Below, piece by piece: positions 42,402 through 51,360 of a stretch of DNA of 64,000 nucleotides. Every line of letters starts with the position of its first letter. Positions within the stretch are counted from its first letter, which is position 1. The DNA lies in contig NZ_JAMBPQ010000024.1 in NCBI RefSeq assembly GCF_024206495.1, positions 1 through 64,000 of the forward strand, written 5' to 3'. The DNA is from Paraburkholderia sp. CNPSo 3272 (GTDB lineage: Bacteria > Pseudomonadota > Gammaproteobacteria > Burkholderiales > Burkholderiaceae). A program made the translations under genes and the position numbers. The notes below the pieces were generated by a model that ran no database searches, had not been told where the DNA came from, and was given only the letters and a program-made list of their open reading frames with translations.

Positions 42402-43032
42402 GCCGTTCATGATCTCGGGCGTTGCCGCGCCGCTGCCGGTCAACAACCTCGATACCGACCAGATCATGCCCAAGCAGTTTCTGCTCGGCATCGACAAATC
42501 GGGACTCGCGCGGGGGCTGCTGTACGACCTGCGTTTCGATGCCGACAGCCGCGCGCGTGAGACGTTCGTGCTCAATCGCGCCGAATATCGTGGCGCGAAG
42601 GTGCTGATCGGCGGCTCGAACTTCGGCTGCGGATCGAGCCGCGAACACGCCGTGTGGGGCCTGCAGCAGGCGGGTTTCGAAGCCGTGATCGCGCCGAGCT
42701 ATGGCGAGATCTTCTACTTCAATTCGACGAACAACCGCCTGCTCCTCGTCACGCTTTCGCCGGAACAGGTCGAGGCGCTGGTCGCAGAAATTGCGAGCGG
42801 CGACGACAAGCACGTGTCGATCGATGTCGAAAACGAAGTCGTGATCGCGCCTTCGGGCAAGCGCTACGCGTTCTCGCTGCCGCCGCGCCAGAAGCAGATG
42901 CTCGTGGAAGGGCTCGACATGATCGGCATGACGCTGCGCCAGCAGGAAGCGATCGACGCATTCGAGGCGAAACACTGGGCCGCGCAACCGTGGTGCCGTA
43001 TCGATCTTCCGGCGCAACAGCAGCGCGGCTGA
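42394..43032 (+). CDS. leuD: LeuD-type hydro-lyase small subunit
   Basis: A 212-residue swivel-domain subunit. NLDTDQIMPKQFL near the N-terminus and ILIGGSNFGCGSSREHAVWGL-type motif (seen as VLIGGSNFGCGSSREHAVWG) with SYGEIFYFNSTNN are the LeuD active-site loops. It forms a heterodimer with the preceding LeuC-type protein, to which its reading frame is coupled by an 8-base overlap; AAGGAG sits upstream of the ATG. Typical LeuD length is 200-215. Confidence 0.9.
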   Translation: MAKPFMISGVAAPLPVNNLDTDQIMPKQFLLGIDKSGLARGLLYDLRFDADSRARETFVLNRAEYRGAKVLIGGSNFGCGSSREHAVWGLQQAGFEAVIAPSYGEIFYFNSTNNRLLLVTLSPEQVEALVAEIASGDDKHVSIDVENEVVIAPSGKRYAFSLPPRQKQMLVEGLDMIGMTLRQQEAIDAFEAKHWAAQPWCRIDLPAQQQRG

Positions 43033-43144
43033 TCACTTCGCAGTCAGCTCCTCATTCATAACCAGACCGTTCGTGCAACGCACGCAACGGCACAAGGGCG
43101 CACTCGCTGCCACGCGCGGCAAGTGCGCCCATACGGAGACACCC

Positions 43145-44461
43145 ATGAACATTGCCGCAGTCCATCCGCAGGACGCCGCCGCGCTGGAGCCCAGCGTCGT
43201 GCGCAAAGTCTCACGACGTATCACCCCGTTCATCATCATCCTGTATTTCCTGAGCTTTCTGAATCGCGTGAACGTCGGCTTCGCCGGGCTCACGATGAAT
43301 CATGACATCGGGCTCACGCAGGCCATGTTCGGCGTTGGCGCGGGGATTTTCTTCGTTGGCTATATTGCGGCCGGCATGCCGTCCAACCTCGCGTTGCAGC
43401 GCGTCGGCGCACGTAGATGGATCGCATTGCTGATGGTGGCATGGGGTCTGCTTTCCGCGGCCACGGCGTTCGTCACGGGCCCGTACAGCTTCTATACGCT
43501 GCGCTTCGTGCTCGGTCTCGCCGAAGCGGGTTTCTTTCCCGGCATCATTCTCTACCTGAGCTTCTGGTTTCCCGCGCGCCATCGCGCCTTCGTCACGGCC
43601 ATGTTCATGACCGCCGCGCCCCTCTCGAACATGATCGGCTCGCCCATTTCGGGTGCGCTCATGAGCCTCGAGGGCGTGGCGCGTCTGCACGGCTGGCAGT
43701 GGCTTTTCCTCGTCGAAGGCGCGCCGACTGTGCTGCTCGGCATCGTTTCCTACTTCTACCTGACGGACAGGCCCGAGGACGCGCAATGGCTCGCGCCCGC
43801 CGAGCGGCAGTGGCTGAGCGGCGAAATGCGGCGCGAGCGAGAAGCGAAGGCGGCACAGAGCAAGTCGAGCGTGTGGGGCGCCGTGAAGGACCCGCGCGTG
43901 CTGCTGCTCGCGCTCGTCTATGCGGGCACGTCGACCGGGCTGTACGCCATCGGCATCTGGGCGCCGATGATCATCCACCACTTCGGCTTCAGCTACTTCG
44001 AACTGGGTCTCGTGAACGCGATTCCGAATCTGTTCGCGGTGGTGACGATGGTGCTCTGGGCGCGCAATTCGGACCGCGCGAACGAACGCCGCCTGCACGT
44101 TGCGATTGCGTGTCTCGCGGCCGGTATCGGCATGCTGATGTCCGGACACGCCGCGAACGCCTTTGTGCTGATCATTGGGCTCTCGATCGCGAACTTCGGC
44201 ATCAACGCGGCGAAGCCGCCGCTCTGGAGCATGCCTACGCAGTTTCTCTCTGGTTCCGCTGCCGCCGCGGGCATTGCGATCATCAACGCGATGGGCAGCC
44301 TCATCGGCGGCACGATCGGGCCGATGGTGATCGGCCGGCTGCGCGATTTGAGCGGCGACTATTCGCTGGGGCTGTATTTCGTCAGCGCGACGCTGCTCGT
44401 TTCCGCTGTGCTCGCGTATGCGTTCGGGCTGCATGCCCGAAGACGGCACCCGCAGCCGTGA
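43145..44461 (+). CDS. MFS transporter, anion:cation symporter family
   Basis: A 438-residue permease with twelve membrane helices. RRITPFIIILYFLSFLNRVNVGFAGL at the start and RFVLGLAEAGFFPGIILYL in helix 4-5 are hallmarks of the ACS group (tartrate, phthalate and hexuronate/galactarate-type carriers of organic anions). A central hydrophilic loop lies near 200-240. The ATG at 43145 follows GGAGACACCC. It is 112 bases after the leuD-type gene, so it is probably the uptake system of this catabolic group. The substrate would be an organic acid. Confidence 0.88.
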   Translation: MNIAAVHPQDAAALEPSVVRKVSRRITPFIIILYFLSFLNRVNVGFAGLTMNHDIGLTQAMFGVGAGIFFVGYIAAGMPSNLALQRVGARRWIALLMVAWGLLSAATAFVTGPYSFYTLRFVLGLAEAGFFPGIILYLSFWFPARHRAFVTAMFMTAAPLSNMIGSPISGALMSLEGVARLHGWQWLFLVEGAPTVLLGIVSYFYLTDRPEDAQWLAPAERQWLSGEMRREREAKAAQSKSSVWGAVKDPRVLLLALVYAGTSTGLYAIGIWAPMIIHHFGFSYFELGLVNAIPNLFAVVTMVLWARNSDRANERRLHVAIACLAAGIGMLMSGHAANAFVLIIGLSIANFGINAAKPPLWSMPTQFLSGSAAAAGIAIINAMGSLIGGTIGPMVIGRLRDLSGDYSLGLYFVSATLLVSAVLAYAFGLHARRRHPQP

Positions 44462-44581
44462 ACCGAGCGGACTCGGCCCGCGCCGCTTGCGGCGGGGGCC
44501 AGAAGAGGCCCTGTACGCTTCAGGGATCGCATGCCGCGCGATACGCGATAATCGCGCTTTATCGATTCCCGTCTCTCTCGT

Positions 44582-45772
44582 ATGTCGACGCCTGAACCGG
44601 TCTCTTCCGGCCAATCCTGGTGGGGCGTGCTCGTATTGGCGCTTTCGGCCTTCATTTTCAACACGACCGAATTCGTGCCGGTTGCGTTGCTTAGCGCCAT
44701 CGGCGACAGTCTGAACATGAAGCCGACCGACGTCGGCCTCATGCTGACGATCTACGCGTGGACGGTAGCCGTGGCGTCGCTGCCGCTGATGCTGCTGACC
44801 CGCAACGTCGAACGCCGCAAGCTGCTGACGTGGATATTCGCGCTCTTCGTCGTCAGCCACATCGTGACCGGCGTGGCGTGGAACTTCACGGTGCTGATGG
44901 TGGGGCGGATCGGCATTGCCTTTGCGCACGCGGTCTTCTGGTCGATTTCCGTCTCGCTGGTGGTGAGGCTCGCGCCGCCCGGCAACAAGAGCCGGGCGCT
45001 CGCCGCGCTCGGCATGGGCACCTCGATCGCGATGGTGGCGGGCATACCGCTGGGGCGCGTGATTGGCGAGACGCTGGGCTGGCGGCAGACTTTTTTCGTC
45101 ATTGCGGGCGCGGCGGCATTCGCGTTGCTCATGCTGCGCGTGATGCTGCCCTTGCTGCCGAGCCAGCAAACGGGCTCGTTCAGCAGCGTGCCCGTGTTGT
45201 TCAGAAAGCCGATGCTGGCTTCGCTTTATCTGCTCACGATACTCGTCGTTACCGCGCACTTCACGTCGTATACGTATATCGAGCCCTTCATTCACTCCGT
45301 GGGCCACGAAAGCAGTCAACGCATCACCTATATCCTGATTCTGTTCGGCAGTGCCGGCATTCCCGCGGCAGTATTCTTCAATCGCCTTTATCCGCGCGAT
45401 CCGGCGCAGTTCCTCCAAGTGGCTGTGATCGCCGTGTGCGTGTGCCTGCTCGTGCAGTTTCCCGCCGTGCTGAGCATCGTCACGTTGTCCGTTCACACGC
45501 TGGTGTGGGGCGGCGCGATCGTTTCCTTCGGCCTTGCCATGCAGGCATGGGTGCTCAAGCTCGCGCCCGAGGCCGCGGACCTCGCGGTCTCGATCTATTC
45601 CGGTCTCTATAACGTGGGGATCGGCGCGGGCGCGCTGCTCGGCAACCATATTGCCAATGACTTCGGCGTGTCGTGGCTCGGCAGTTTCGGCGGCGTGGTG
45701 GGTGGTCTTGGGGCTGCAGTATGCTGGCTCGCATTGCGCATGTATGCGCGGGCGCATCCTGCAGGGCACTGA
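44582..45772 (+). CDS. sotB: Sugar efflux MFS transporter SotB
   Basis: A 396-residue exporter with twelve helices, close to E. coli SotB (YdeA). The segments AAFIFNTTEFVPV-type (here SAFIFNTTEFVPVALLS), LTIYAWTVAVASLPLMLL, VERRKLLTWIF and RIGIAFAHAVFWSISVSL are diagnostic. SotB exports arabinose, IPTG and similar sugars. Convergent with the sensor kinase at 45822 and not obviously in an operon with the upstream MFS gene, which lies 120 bases away. Confidence 0.9.
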   Translation: MSTPEPVSSGQSWWGVLVLALSAFIFNTTEFVPVALLSAIGDSLNMKPTDVGLMLTIYAWTVAVASLPLMLLTRNVERRKLLTWIFALFVVSHIVTGVAWNFTVLMVGRIGIAFAHAVFWSISVSLVVRLAPPGNKSRALAALGMGTSIAMVAGIPLGRVIGETLGWRQTFFVIAGAAAFALLMLRVMLPLLPSQQTGSFSSVPVLFRKPMLASLYLLTILVVTAHFTSYTYIEPFIHSVGHESSQRITYILILFGSAGIPAAVFFNRLYPRDPAQFLQVAVIAVCVCLLVQFPAVLSIVTLSVHTLVWGGAIVSFGLAMQAWVLKLAPEAADLAVSIYSGLYNVGIGAGALLGNHIANDFGVSWLGSFGGVVGGLGAAVCWLALRMYARAHPAGH

Positions 45773-45821
45773 TGCACCGCGTGCGGCGACGAACTCGCGC
45801 TCCAACGCTTTCGCGAGGCGT

Positions 45822-47249
45822 TCACAGTTGCGTGGCCGTCGGCGTTTCGCCTTCAGTAGGAGGAAACGTCAGAACCACGGCGAACCCGCGCTCGGCGGGA
45901 AACGCAAAGTTCACGCGCCCGCCGTGTGCCTTCATGACCGCTTGCACGATCGCGAGCCCAAGGCCGGAGCCGGTCGTGCGCTCCGCGCCTTCCTGGCCGA
46001 TGCGCTCGAACGGGCGCAACGCGGCGTCCCAGTGTTCGCGCGCGATGCCTTGACCGTTGTCGGTCACGGTCAGCGTGATGGCTTCCTGCGAGGCGCTCAC
46101 GTTGACGACGATATCGTCCGCCTTGCCGTGCAGCAACGCGTTGTGCAGCACGTTCGACAGCGCTTCCTGCAGGCTCACAGGGTCGCCCGCGATCCAGACC
46201 TGCGGCGCGCTGCTTTCGAACGCCACTCTCACGTCGCGTTCGCCGGCGAGCGGAATGGTGCGGCCCAGCACCTCTCTCGCGAGCTTCGCGAGGTCCACGC
46301 GCTGCAGCGGGACCATTTCGGTGCGATGAATCACCATCGCGTGATTGAGCAACTGGCCGGTGAGCCGGCCCACGTCCGAGCAGGTGGCGCGCAAGGCTTC
46401 AAGGCGCGCGGCGTGGCGCGCGGGATCGGACTCGGCGCTCAGCAATTCGATCTGCGCGTCGAGCCGCGCGATCGGCGTGCGCATCTGATGAGCGGCGTCG
46501 GCGATAAAGCGCTGCATGGCCGTCATGCGTTCCGCGAGGCGGCCGATCAGCCCGTTGATGGCGCCGATCAGCGCGTTGATTTCGCTCGGCGTGTCGTGCG
46601 CCACGGGCCGCAGGTCCGCCGGGTCGCGTGCGGCGATGATCTGCTCGATCTGCGCGAGCGGACGCAGGCCGCGCCGGATCGCCAGGCCGCTCGCGCCGAT
46701 GGCGAGCACGCTCATCAGCAAAATGAGCGTCCAGACCTTGAGGCTCATGTCGTTCGTGAGTTGCTGGCGCGCATGCGTGGTCTGCGCGACCGTGACGAGG
46801 GCCCAGCCGGGCGGCCGTGCGTCCGGCATGTAGCGCCCGATGGTCGCCGTGCGCACGCGCTCACCCTGGTAGCGGGCGTTCGCGAACGTCGGACCCTGGC
46901 GCGCGCTCATCGCGCTCTTCGTATCGGCCGGACCGGGAAGGTCGCCATAGCCCGCGACGACCAGGCCGCGCGCGTCGACCACTTTGTAGTAGACGACGTC
47001 ATAGCGCGAGAGCGTGGAGAGCGCGGCCACCGGCGGATTGAGCGCGAGCACGCCGCCCTGCACGTAGAGGTTTTCAGCGACCTGGATGGTCGCGCCCGCA
47101 AGCAGCTGATCGTAGGCGCGCTCGGACGCGACGCCCGCGTAATAGCGTGCGATGCCCGCGAGCGCCGCCGCGCCCGAAGCCACGACGAGCGCGATGAAGA
47201 GCAGCGTGCGCCCGAGCAGCGTTTTCGGGAACCAGTCAAAGCGCGGCAA
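45822..47249 (-). CDS. TctE-type sensor histidine kinase
   Basis: A 475-residue membrane sensor. It has an N-terminal helix (~13-34), a periplasmic domain with the TctE-like stretch ERAYDQLLAGATIQVAENLY, and a second helix (~176-195). Next are a HAMP-like linker, then the H-box FIADAAHQMRTPIARL (~residue 250) and the ATPase motifs NVLHNALLHG, DNGQGI and GSGLGLAIV. All catalytic residues are present. The start overlaps the response-regulator stop by 14 bases. TctE relatives sense tri- or dicarboxylates and control their uptake, which fits the substrate-binding protein and MFS gene across the divergent promoter. Confidence 0.92.
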   Translation of the reverse strand: MPRFDWFPKTLLGRTLLFIALVVASGAAALAGIARYYAGVASERAYDQLLAGATIQVAENLYVQGGVLALNPPVAALSTLSRYDVVYYKVVDARGLVVAGYGDLPGPADTKSAMSARQGPTFANARYQGERVRTATIGRYMPDARPPGWALVTVAQTTHARQQLTNDMSLKVWTLILLMSVLAIGASGLAIRRGLRPLAQIEQIIAARDPADLRPVAHDTPSEINALIGAINGLIGRLAERMTAMQRFIADAAHQMRTPIARLDAQIELLSAESDPARHAARLEALRATCSDVGRLTGQLLNHAMVIHRTEMVPLQRVDLAKLAREVLGRTIPLAGERDVRVAFESSAPQVWIAGDPVSLQEALSNVLHNALLHGKADDIVVNVSASQEAITLTVTDNGQGIAREHWDAALRPFERIGQEGAERTTGSGLGLAIVQAVMKAHGGRVNFAFPAERGFAVVLTFPPTEGETPTATQL

Positions 47250-47901
47250 TTTGATATCCCATGCCGCGCGCCGTGCGGATTTCGACTGAACTGCCTTGCA
47301 GCTTCTTGCGTACGCGCGTGACGTATTGTTCGACGGCGTTCGCGCTCGGCTCGTTGCCGTAGCTGAACAACTGGTTCAGCAGCTCTTCCTTCGGGAAGAT
47401 GCGTTGCGGACGGCTGGCGAGGATTTCTAGCAGCGCGAATTCCTGGCGCGAGAGCGAAAGCGGTTTGCCGTCGAGTTCGGCAAGCCGGCTGCTGCGGTCG
47501 ATGGCGAGACCGCCCAGCCTCACCACATCGTTCGCGTGCCCGCTGTTGCGGCGCAGGAGCGCCTGCACGCGCGCTTCGAGTTCGCGGTAGTCGAACGGCT
47601 TGACGAGGTAGTCGTCGGCGCCGAGGCCGAGGCCGCTCACGCGGTCGTCGATGGCCGAGCGTGCGGTGAGAAGCAGCACCGGCGTGGTCGAGCCCGACGC
47701 ACGCAAATGGCGCAGAATCTCGAAGCCGTCCATGGCGGGAAGCATCACGTCGAGCACGACCAGATCGAAGCGCTCCACGCCGAGCAGGCTGTTCGCCGTG
47801 GCGCCATTCGCTTCGAGGTCCACCGCGTGACCGAGGCGCGTGAGGCGGCTGCGGACCGCCGCGCCGATTTCGGCGTCGTCCTCTACCACCAGAATGCGCA
47901 T
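47236..47901 (-). CDS. OmpR/PhoB-family response regulator (TctD-like)
   Basis: A 221-residue regulator. The receiver domain holds the acidic pair EDDAEIG, phospho-acceptor Asp in LVVLDVMLP (residue ~51), Thr/Ser in LLLTARS and Lys in DYLVKPF. The winged-helix DNA-binding domain (~125-220) ends in EIRTARGMGYQIA. It is paired with the kinase downstream. A direct repeat typical of OmpR-family sites lies 67-85 bases upstream of its start (47968-47986), in the divergent promoter. Confidence 0.93.
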   Translation of the reverse strand: MRILVVEDDAEIGAAVRSRLTRLGHAVDLEANGATANSLLGVERFDLVVLDVMLPAMDGFEILRHLRASGSTTPVLLLTARSAIDDRVSGLGLGADDYLVKPFDYRELEARVQALLRRNSGHANDVVRLGGLAIDRSSRLAELDGKPLSLSRQEFALLEILASRPQRIFPKEELLNQLFSYGNEPSANAVEQYVTRVRKKLQGSSVEIRTARGMGYQIAAL

Positions 47902-47967
47902 GATGCCGTTCCTGCCGAAATCTTCATGGGTGCGATTGCGGGTTTTCCCCGAGGTCTACTGTGTGTG

Positions 47968-47986
47968 TTTCTCAGCATTTTCTCAG
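47968..47986. promoter_or_regulatory. Candidate response-regulator box: TTTCTCAG direct repeat, 11-bp period
   Basis: TTTCTCAG-CAT-TTTCTCAG (47968-47975 and 47979-47986). Two identical 8-base units one helical turn apart are the usual target form for OmpR/PhoB-family dimers. It lies between the regulator start (47901) and the substrate-binding protein start (48061), so it could control both directions. Confidence 0.6.
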
Positions 47987-48060
47987 ACTCGCCCGGTAAT
48001 CTCGCGAACCATGGAAGGTAGAGCGACGTGATTACGACACGAACCAACGGAGACGGCAAG

Positions 48061-49107
48061 ATGCGCGTGAAGTCGCCGCGGCCTTCACCGCGTCGGCGCG
48101 CGCTCGTTGCGGCCGGGCTTGGCGCGGCGGCCGTTGCCGCGGGGCTCGCCCCTGCCTGGGTCCGGGCCACGCCGCGCACGGTGCGCATTTCGAAGGGCTA
48201 TGGCCTGCTGTATCTGCCGCTGCTCGTGATGGAAAAGGCGCGGCTCTTCGAGCGTCATGCGGCCCGCCAGGGGCTCGCGGACGTGAGCGTGGAATGGGTG
48301 AGGCTCGACGGCGGCAATTCCGTCGACGACGCCATGATGGCCGGTACGCTCGACTTCGCCGCCGTGGGCGCGCCCGGCTTCATCGAACTGTGGGCGCGGG
48401 CGCGCGGCATACCGAACGTCGAGGTGATCGGCATCAGCGGTCTTTCGGCCACGGCGCTCTCGCTCAACACGAACCGGCAGCAGATCGCGACGCTGCGTGA
48501 CTTCACGAGCGCCGACCGCATTGCCGTGCCGGGCATTCGCACCTCGCTTTCGGCCGTCGTGCTGCAAATGGTGGCGAGCAAGCTGCTGGGGCCGCAGCAC
48601 TTCGCCCAGCTCGATTCGATCACCGTCGGCCTGCCGCATCCGCAGGCCATGCGGTCGCTGATCCGGCGCGAGGGCGGCATCACCGCGCATTTCGCGTCGC
48701 CGCCATTTTCGACGCTCGAATTGCAGCAGCCGGGCATCCACCGCGTGGTCAATTCGGTCGACGTGCTCGGGCCGCTCACGCTCGACGTGGTGTTCGCACC
48801 CAAGCGCCTCGTCGACACCGAGCCCGCGCTGGCAAAGGCATTCCTTCACGCGCTCGACGAGGCGAACCGGATGATCGCGCAGGACAAGGCGGCCGCGGCG
48901 CAGGTCTATGTCGATTCGTCGGGCTTCGGCGCGTCGCGCGAGCACGTAGTGCAGACGCTCTCTGCGCCGGAGTCGCGCTTTTCGGTCTGGCCCGAGCAGT
49001 TGATGGAGTACGTGGACTTTCTGTACATGGTGGGCACTATCAAGGCGAAGCCGCGTACATGGAACGACATGTTCGTGGCGATGCTCGGGGATTTCCGTCC
49101 GTCGTAG
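48061..49107 (+). CDS. ABC-type substrate-binding protein, SsuA/NrtA-like fold
   Basis: A 348-residue periplasmic binding protein. The N-terminus has consecutive arginines followed by a hydrophobic core (RRRALVAAGLGAAAVAAGLA) and an APAWVRA cleavage site, suggesting Tat-type export. The body follows the two-lobe pattern of the sulfonate/nitrate/taurine binding group (YLPLLVMEKARLFERHA, GTLDFAAVGAPGFIELW, RIAVPGIRTSLSAVVLQM). No ABC permease or ATPase gene follows; an MFS carrier does instead. GGAGACGGCAAG precedes the ATG; a GTG at 48028 is an alternative. Its role may be sensing for the TctDE-type pair or uptake with distant ABC parts. Confidence 0.82.
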   Translation: MRVKSPRPSPRRRALVAAGLGAAAVAAGLAPAWVRATPRTVRISKGYGLLYLPLLVMEKARLFERHAARQGLADVSVEWVRLDGGNSVDDAMMAGTLDFAAVGAPGFIELWARARGIPNVEVIGISGLSATALSLNTNRQQIATLRDFTSADRIAVPGIRTSLSAVVLQMVASKLLGPQHFAQLDSITVGLPHPQAMRSLIRREGGITAHFASPPFSTLELQQPGIHRVVNSVDVLGPLTLDVVFAPKRLVDTEPALAKAFLHALDEANRMIAQDKAAAAQVYVDSSGFGASREHVVQTLSAPESRFSVWPEQLMEYVDFLYMVGTIKAKPRTWNDMFVAMLGDFRPS

Positions 49108-49144
49108 ACATACGCATAGACATAAATAAACGTAGGAGAACAGA

Positions 49145-50455
49145 GTGAATACAGACTCAACCGTCGATCAACAATCCGTCGAAGAGCGGGATGTCATGTC
49201 GAAGATCGCGCGCCGCCTCATGCCGATCCTCGTCGTGATGTTTCTGATTTCGTTCATCGACCGGCAAAACGTCGGCTTCGCGAAGCTGCAAATGGTGCAC
49301 AGCCTCGACATGACCGAAACGGCGTTCGGCCTTGCGTCGTCGCTGTTCTTCATCGGTTACCTGCTGTTCGAAGTGCCCAGCACGCTCGCGCTGCACCGCT
49401 TCGGCGCGCGTGTCTGGCTCGCGCGCATCATGCTCACCTGGGGCGTGATCACGGTGCTGATGGGCTTCACCACGTCGATGCAGGTGTTCTGCGGCCTGCG
49501 CCTCGCGCTGGGCATAGCGGAAGCCGGCTTCTATCCCGGCGTGATCTACTACCTCACGCTGTGGTTTCCGCAAAGCTATCGTGCGCGTGTGCTCGGCATC
49601 TTCACGCTTGGCAGCGCGCTCGCCAATATGCTGGGCTCGCTCGTGGGCGGCTGGCTGCTGAGCCTCAATGGCGTATGGGGCCTCGCCGGCTGGCAGTGGG
49701 TGTTCATCGCCACTGGCCTGCCTGCCGTGCTGGTCGGCATCGCCGTGTTCAGACTGCTGCCGGCGTCGTACCAGGAAGCGCGCTTTCTGAACGCGCGCGA
49801 AAAGCAGACCGTGGCGGCCGCGCACGAGCGCGAGAAGCCCCAGCACGCCGAACACTCGCAGCCCTGGAAGGCGCTGCTCGATCCGCGCGTGATGCTGTTC
49901 GCGGCGACCTATATGCTGATGTCGACGTCGCTCTACGGCGTGACCTACTGGCTGCCCACGCTCGTGAAGTCGTTTGGCGTGTCGAGCAGCGTGAACGGGC
50001 TGTTGAGCATGCTGCCGTGGGCGCTGGCAGTGCTGCTGCTGCTGTGGCTGCCGTCGAAGCTGCGCCGCGCGAATAGCATTCTGCGTGCGATGGCGATCGT
50101 CGCGGCGCTCGGCACGCTGGGTTTCCTGCTGAGTCTACTCCTGCCTTCCACGCCGCTGCGTTTCGTCGCGCTCGTGTTCGGCGGCGCGTGCATTCCGCTG
50201 TTGTATCCGTGCTTCTGGTCGATGCCGCCGCGCTACTTCACCGGCGCGCGGGCGGCGGCGAGCGTCGCGGCGATCAACTCGATCGGCAATCTCGGCGGCT
50301 TCTTCGGCCAGAACCTCATGCCGCTGGCGGGCAAGCTCACGGGCACCGCGTTCGGGCCGATGATCGTACCGATCGTGTGCCTCGCGGTGCTCGGTCTCGG
50401 CGTCGTGGTGGCGTGGGGACGCTCCGGGCGCGACATCGAGGGCGTGCCGGCCTGA
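49145..50455 (+). CDS. MFS transporter, anion:cation symporter family
   Basis: A 436-residue twelve-helix permease. RRLMPILVVMFLISFIDRQN at the start and RLALGIAEAGFYPGVIYYLT are ACS-family signatures (organic-anion/H+ symport). The GTG start at 49145 follows TAGGAGAACAGA. It lies 37 bases after the binding-protein gene and is probably co-transcribed with it under the TctD-like regulator. The combination points to carboxylate uptake, substrate unknown. Confidence 0.9.
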   Translation: MNTDSTVDQQSVEERDVMSKIARRLMPILVVMFLISFIDRQNVGFAKLQMVHSLDMTETAFGLASSLFFIGYLLFEVPSTLALHRFGARVWLARIMLTWGVITVLMGFTTSMQVFCGLRLALGIAEAGFYPGVIYYLTLWFPQSYRARVLGIFTLGSALANMLGSLVGGWLLSLNGVWGLAGWQWVFIATGLPAVLVGIAVFRLLPASYQEARFLNAREKQTVAAAHEREKPQHAEHSQPWKALLDPRVMLFAATYMLMSTSLYGVTYWLPTLVKSFGVSSSVNGLLSMLPWALAVLLLLWLPSKLRRANSILRAMAIVAALGTLGFLLSLLLPSTPLRFVALVFGGACIPLLYPCFWSMPPRYFTGARAAASVAAINSIGNLGGFFGQNLMPLAGKLTGTAFGPMIVPIVCLAVLGLGVVVAWGRSGRDIEGVPA

Positions 50456-50584
50456 ACCTGGCCGCGATTGTATTTCTGGCAGTAACAGTGAATTCAACCT
50501 ATGGGCATAGACTTTCGATAGGGTGACCCTACAATCCACACTCATGCGAGCGTATTGCGACGCTCGATCGTGAGAGGGATTCAC

Positions 50585-50929
50585 ATGGAGCACATTTTCA
50601 AGGGGGCCGTCAGGCTTGCGGGCGTGGCAAGCCGGTCCTCGCACAAGCTCGCCGTATCGCTTGCCGCAGCCTGCGCGGTGCTGGCGGGCTGCGCATCGGC
50701 TGGCGACATCACCACGGCGGGTAATCCGGGCACCTACATCGTTTCGGCGTCCGCCACGGGCGGGCGCCTCGCGTGGGCGCGCGCGCACAAGCGCGCGGTA
50801 AGCGAGGCCAACGAGTACTGCGAGAGCCGCGGCATGCAAACGAGCCTCGGCATGGAGCACACAGAAGGCCTCGAGGCGCTGCAGCAGCAGGCCTCCATCA
50901 TCCGCTTCGAGTGCCATCCCAAGCTTTGA
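50585..50929 (+). CDS. Small lipoprotein of unknown function
   Basis: A 114-residue protein. A long basic N-region leads to a hydrophobic core and lipobox VLAGC (Cys at ~33), predicting a lipid-anchored envelope protein of ~80 residues. The mature part has a helix rich in Ala/Arg (GGRLAWARAHKRAVSEANEYC) and a final strand with a second Cys (IIRFECHPKL), probably disulfide-linked to EYCESRG. Similar YqfB-like small lipoproteins are common in Burkholderia without known function. GAGGGATTCAC precedes the ATG at 50585. Confidence 0.7.
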   Translation: MEHIFKGAVRLAGVASRSSHKLAVSLAAACAVLAGCASAGDITTAGNPGTYIVSASATGGRLAWARAHKRAVSEANEYCESRGMQTSLGMEHTEGLEALQQQASIIRFECHPKL

Positions 50930-51001
50930 GGCGCACGCCTCAGCGAATCACGAACGTTTCCTTGCGCGCCCCGTACCGCTTCGTGACTTCGGAGTGCGCG
51001 G

Positions 51002-51319
51002 TCAGTCTTGATAGACCGACAAGCCTGTGCCGCACAGGTCGGCCATGGCCTCGTCGTGCAGGCGCAGAATGCGCTGGGCGTGCACCAGCAGGCGCTCGCC
51101 GGGGCTCGTCAGCGCAACGCCGCGGACGGTGCGCTGAAACAACGGCTGATCGACCATCTCCTCGAGCCGCTAGATCTGCTGACTCAGCGCCGACTAGGTG
51201 CGGCCCACGCGTTCGGCGGCACGGCTTAGCGAACGCACCTCGGCGATGACCGCGAATGAAGGCAGCAGATCGATTTCCAGCGGACGGCTCACGATATTAG
51301 TCTCTCTTCTAGCTTGCAT
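51002..51319 (-). pseudogene. dgdR: Decayed dgdR (LysR-type) gene, two in-frame amber codons and lost 3' end
   Basis: Reading from the ATG at 51319: SRPLEIDLLPSFAVIAEVRS, then LSRAAERVGRT, TAG, SALSQQI, TAG, RLEEMVDQPLFQRT and on to a TGA at 51002. This is the helix-turn-helix region of DgdR, the regulator of dialkylglycine decarboxylase in Burkholderia cepacia as I recall it. Both stops sit where Gln (CAG) is expected, i.e. two C-to-T changes. The effector-binding domain (about 200 residues) is absent. A different-frame coding-like scrap with stop at 50940 (KRYGARKETFVIR) abuts it. The gene faces the truncated dgdA, the native divergent order. Confidence 0.85.
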
Positions 51320-51360
51320 AAGAACTATTCGATTCTATAAAGCCAGAGCGCCGACTAGAC

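Noticed and set aside
43211..45805. An 864-codon minus-strand frame across two MFS genes
   Set aside because: Antisense shadow rich in Arg, His and Glu, with no recognisable domain or ribosome site.
50988..51280. Short plus-strand frames of about 70-230 codons across the decayed dgdR region
   Set aside because: They read the antisense of a recognisable LysR remnant and have no ribosome sites.
51002..51319. Recoding of the two TAG codons of dgdR as glutamine
   Set aside because: The gene also lacks its 3' two-thirds and its target dgdA is deleted at the 5' end, so simple decay is the better explanation; other genes in the window end normally at amber codons or do not contain them.
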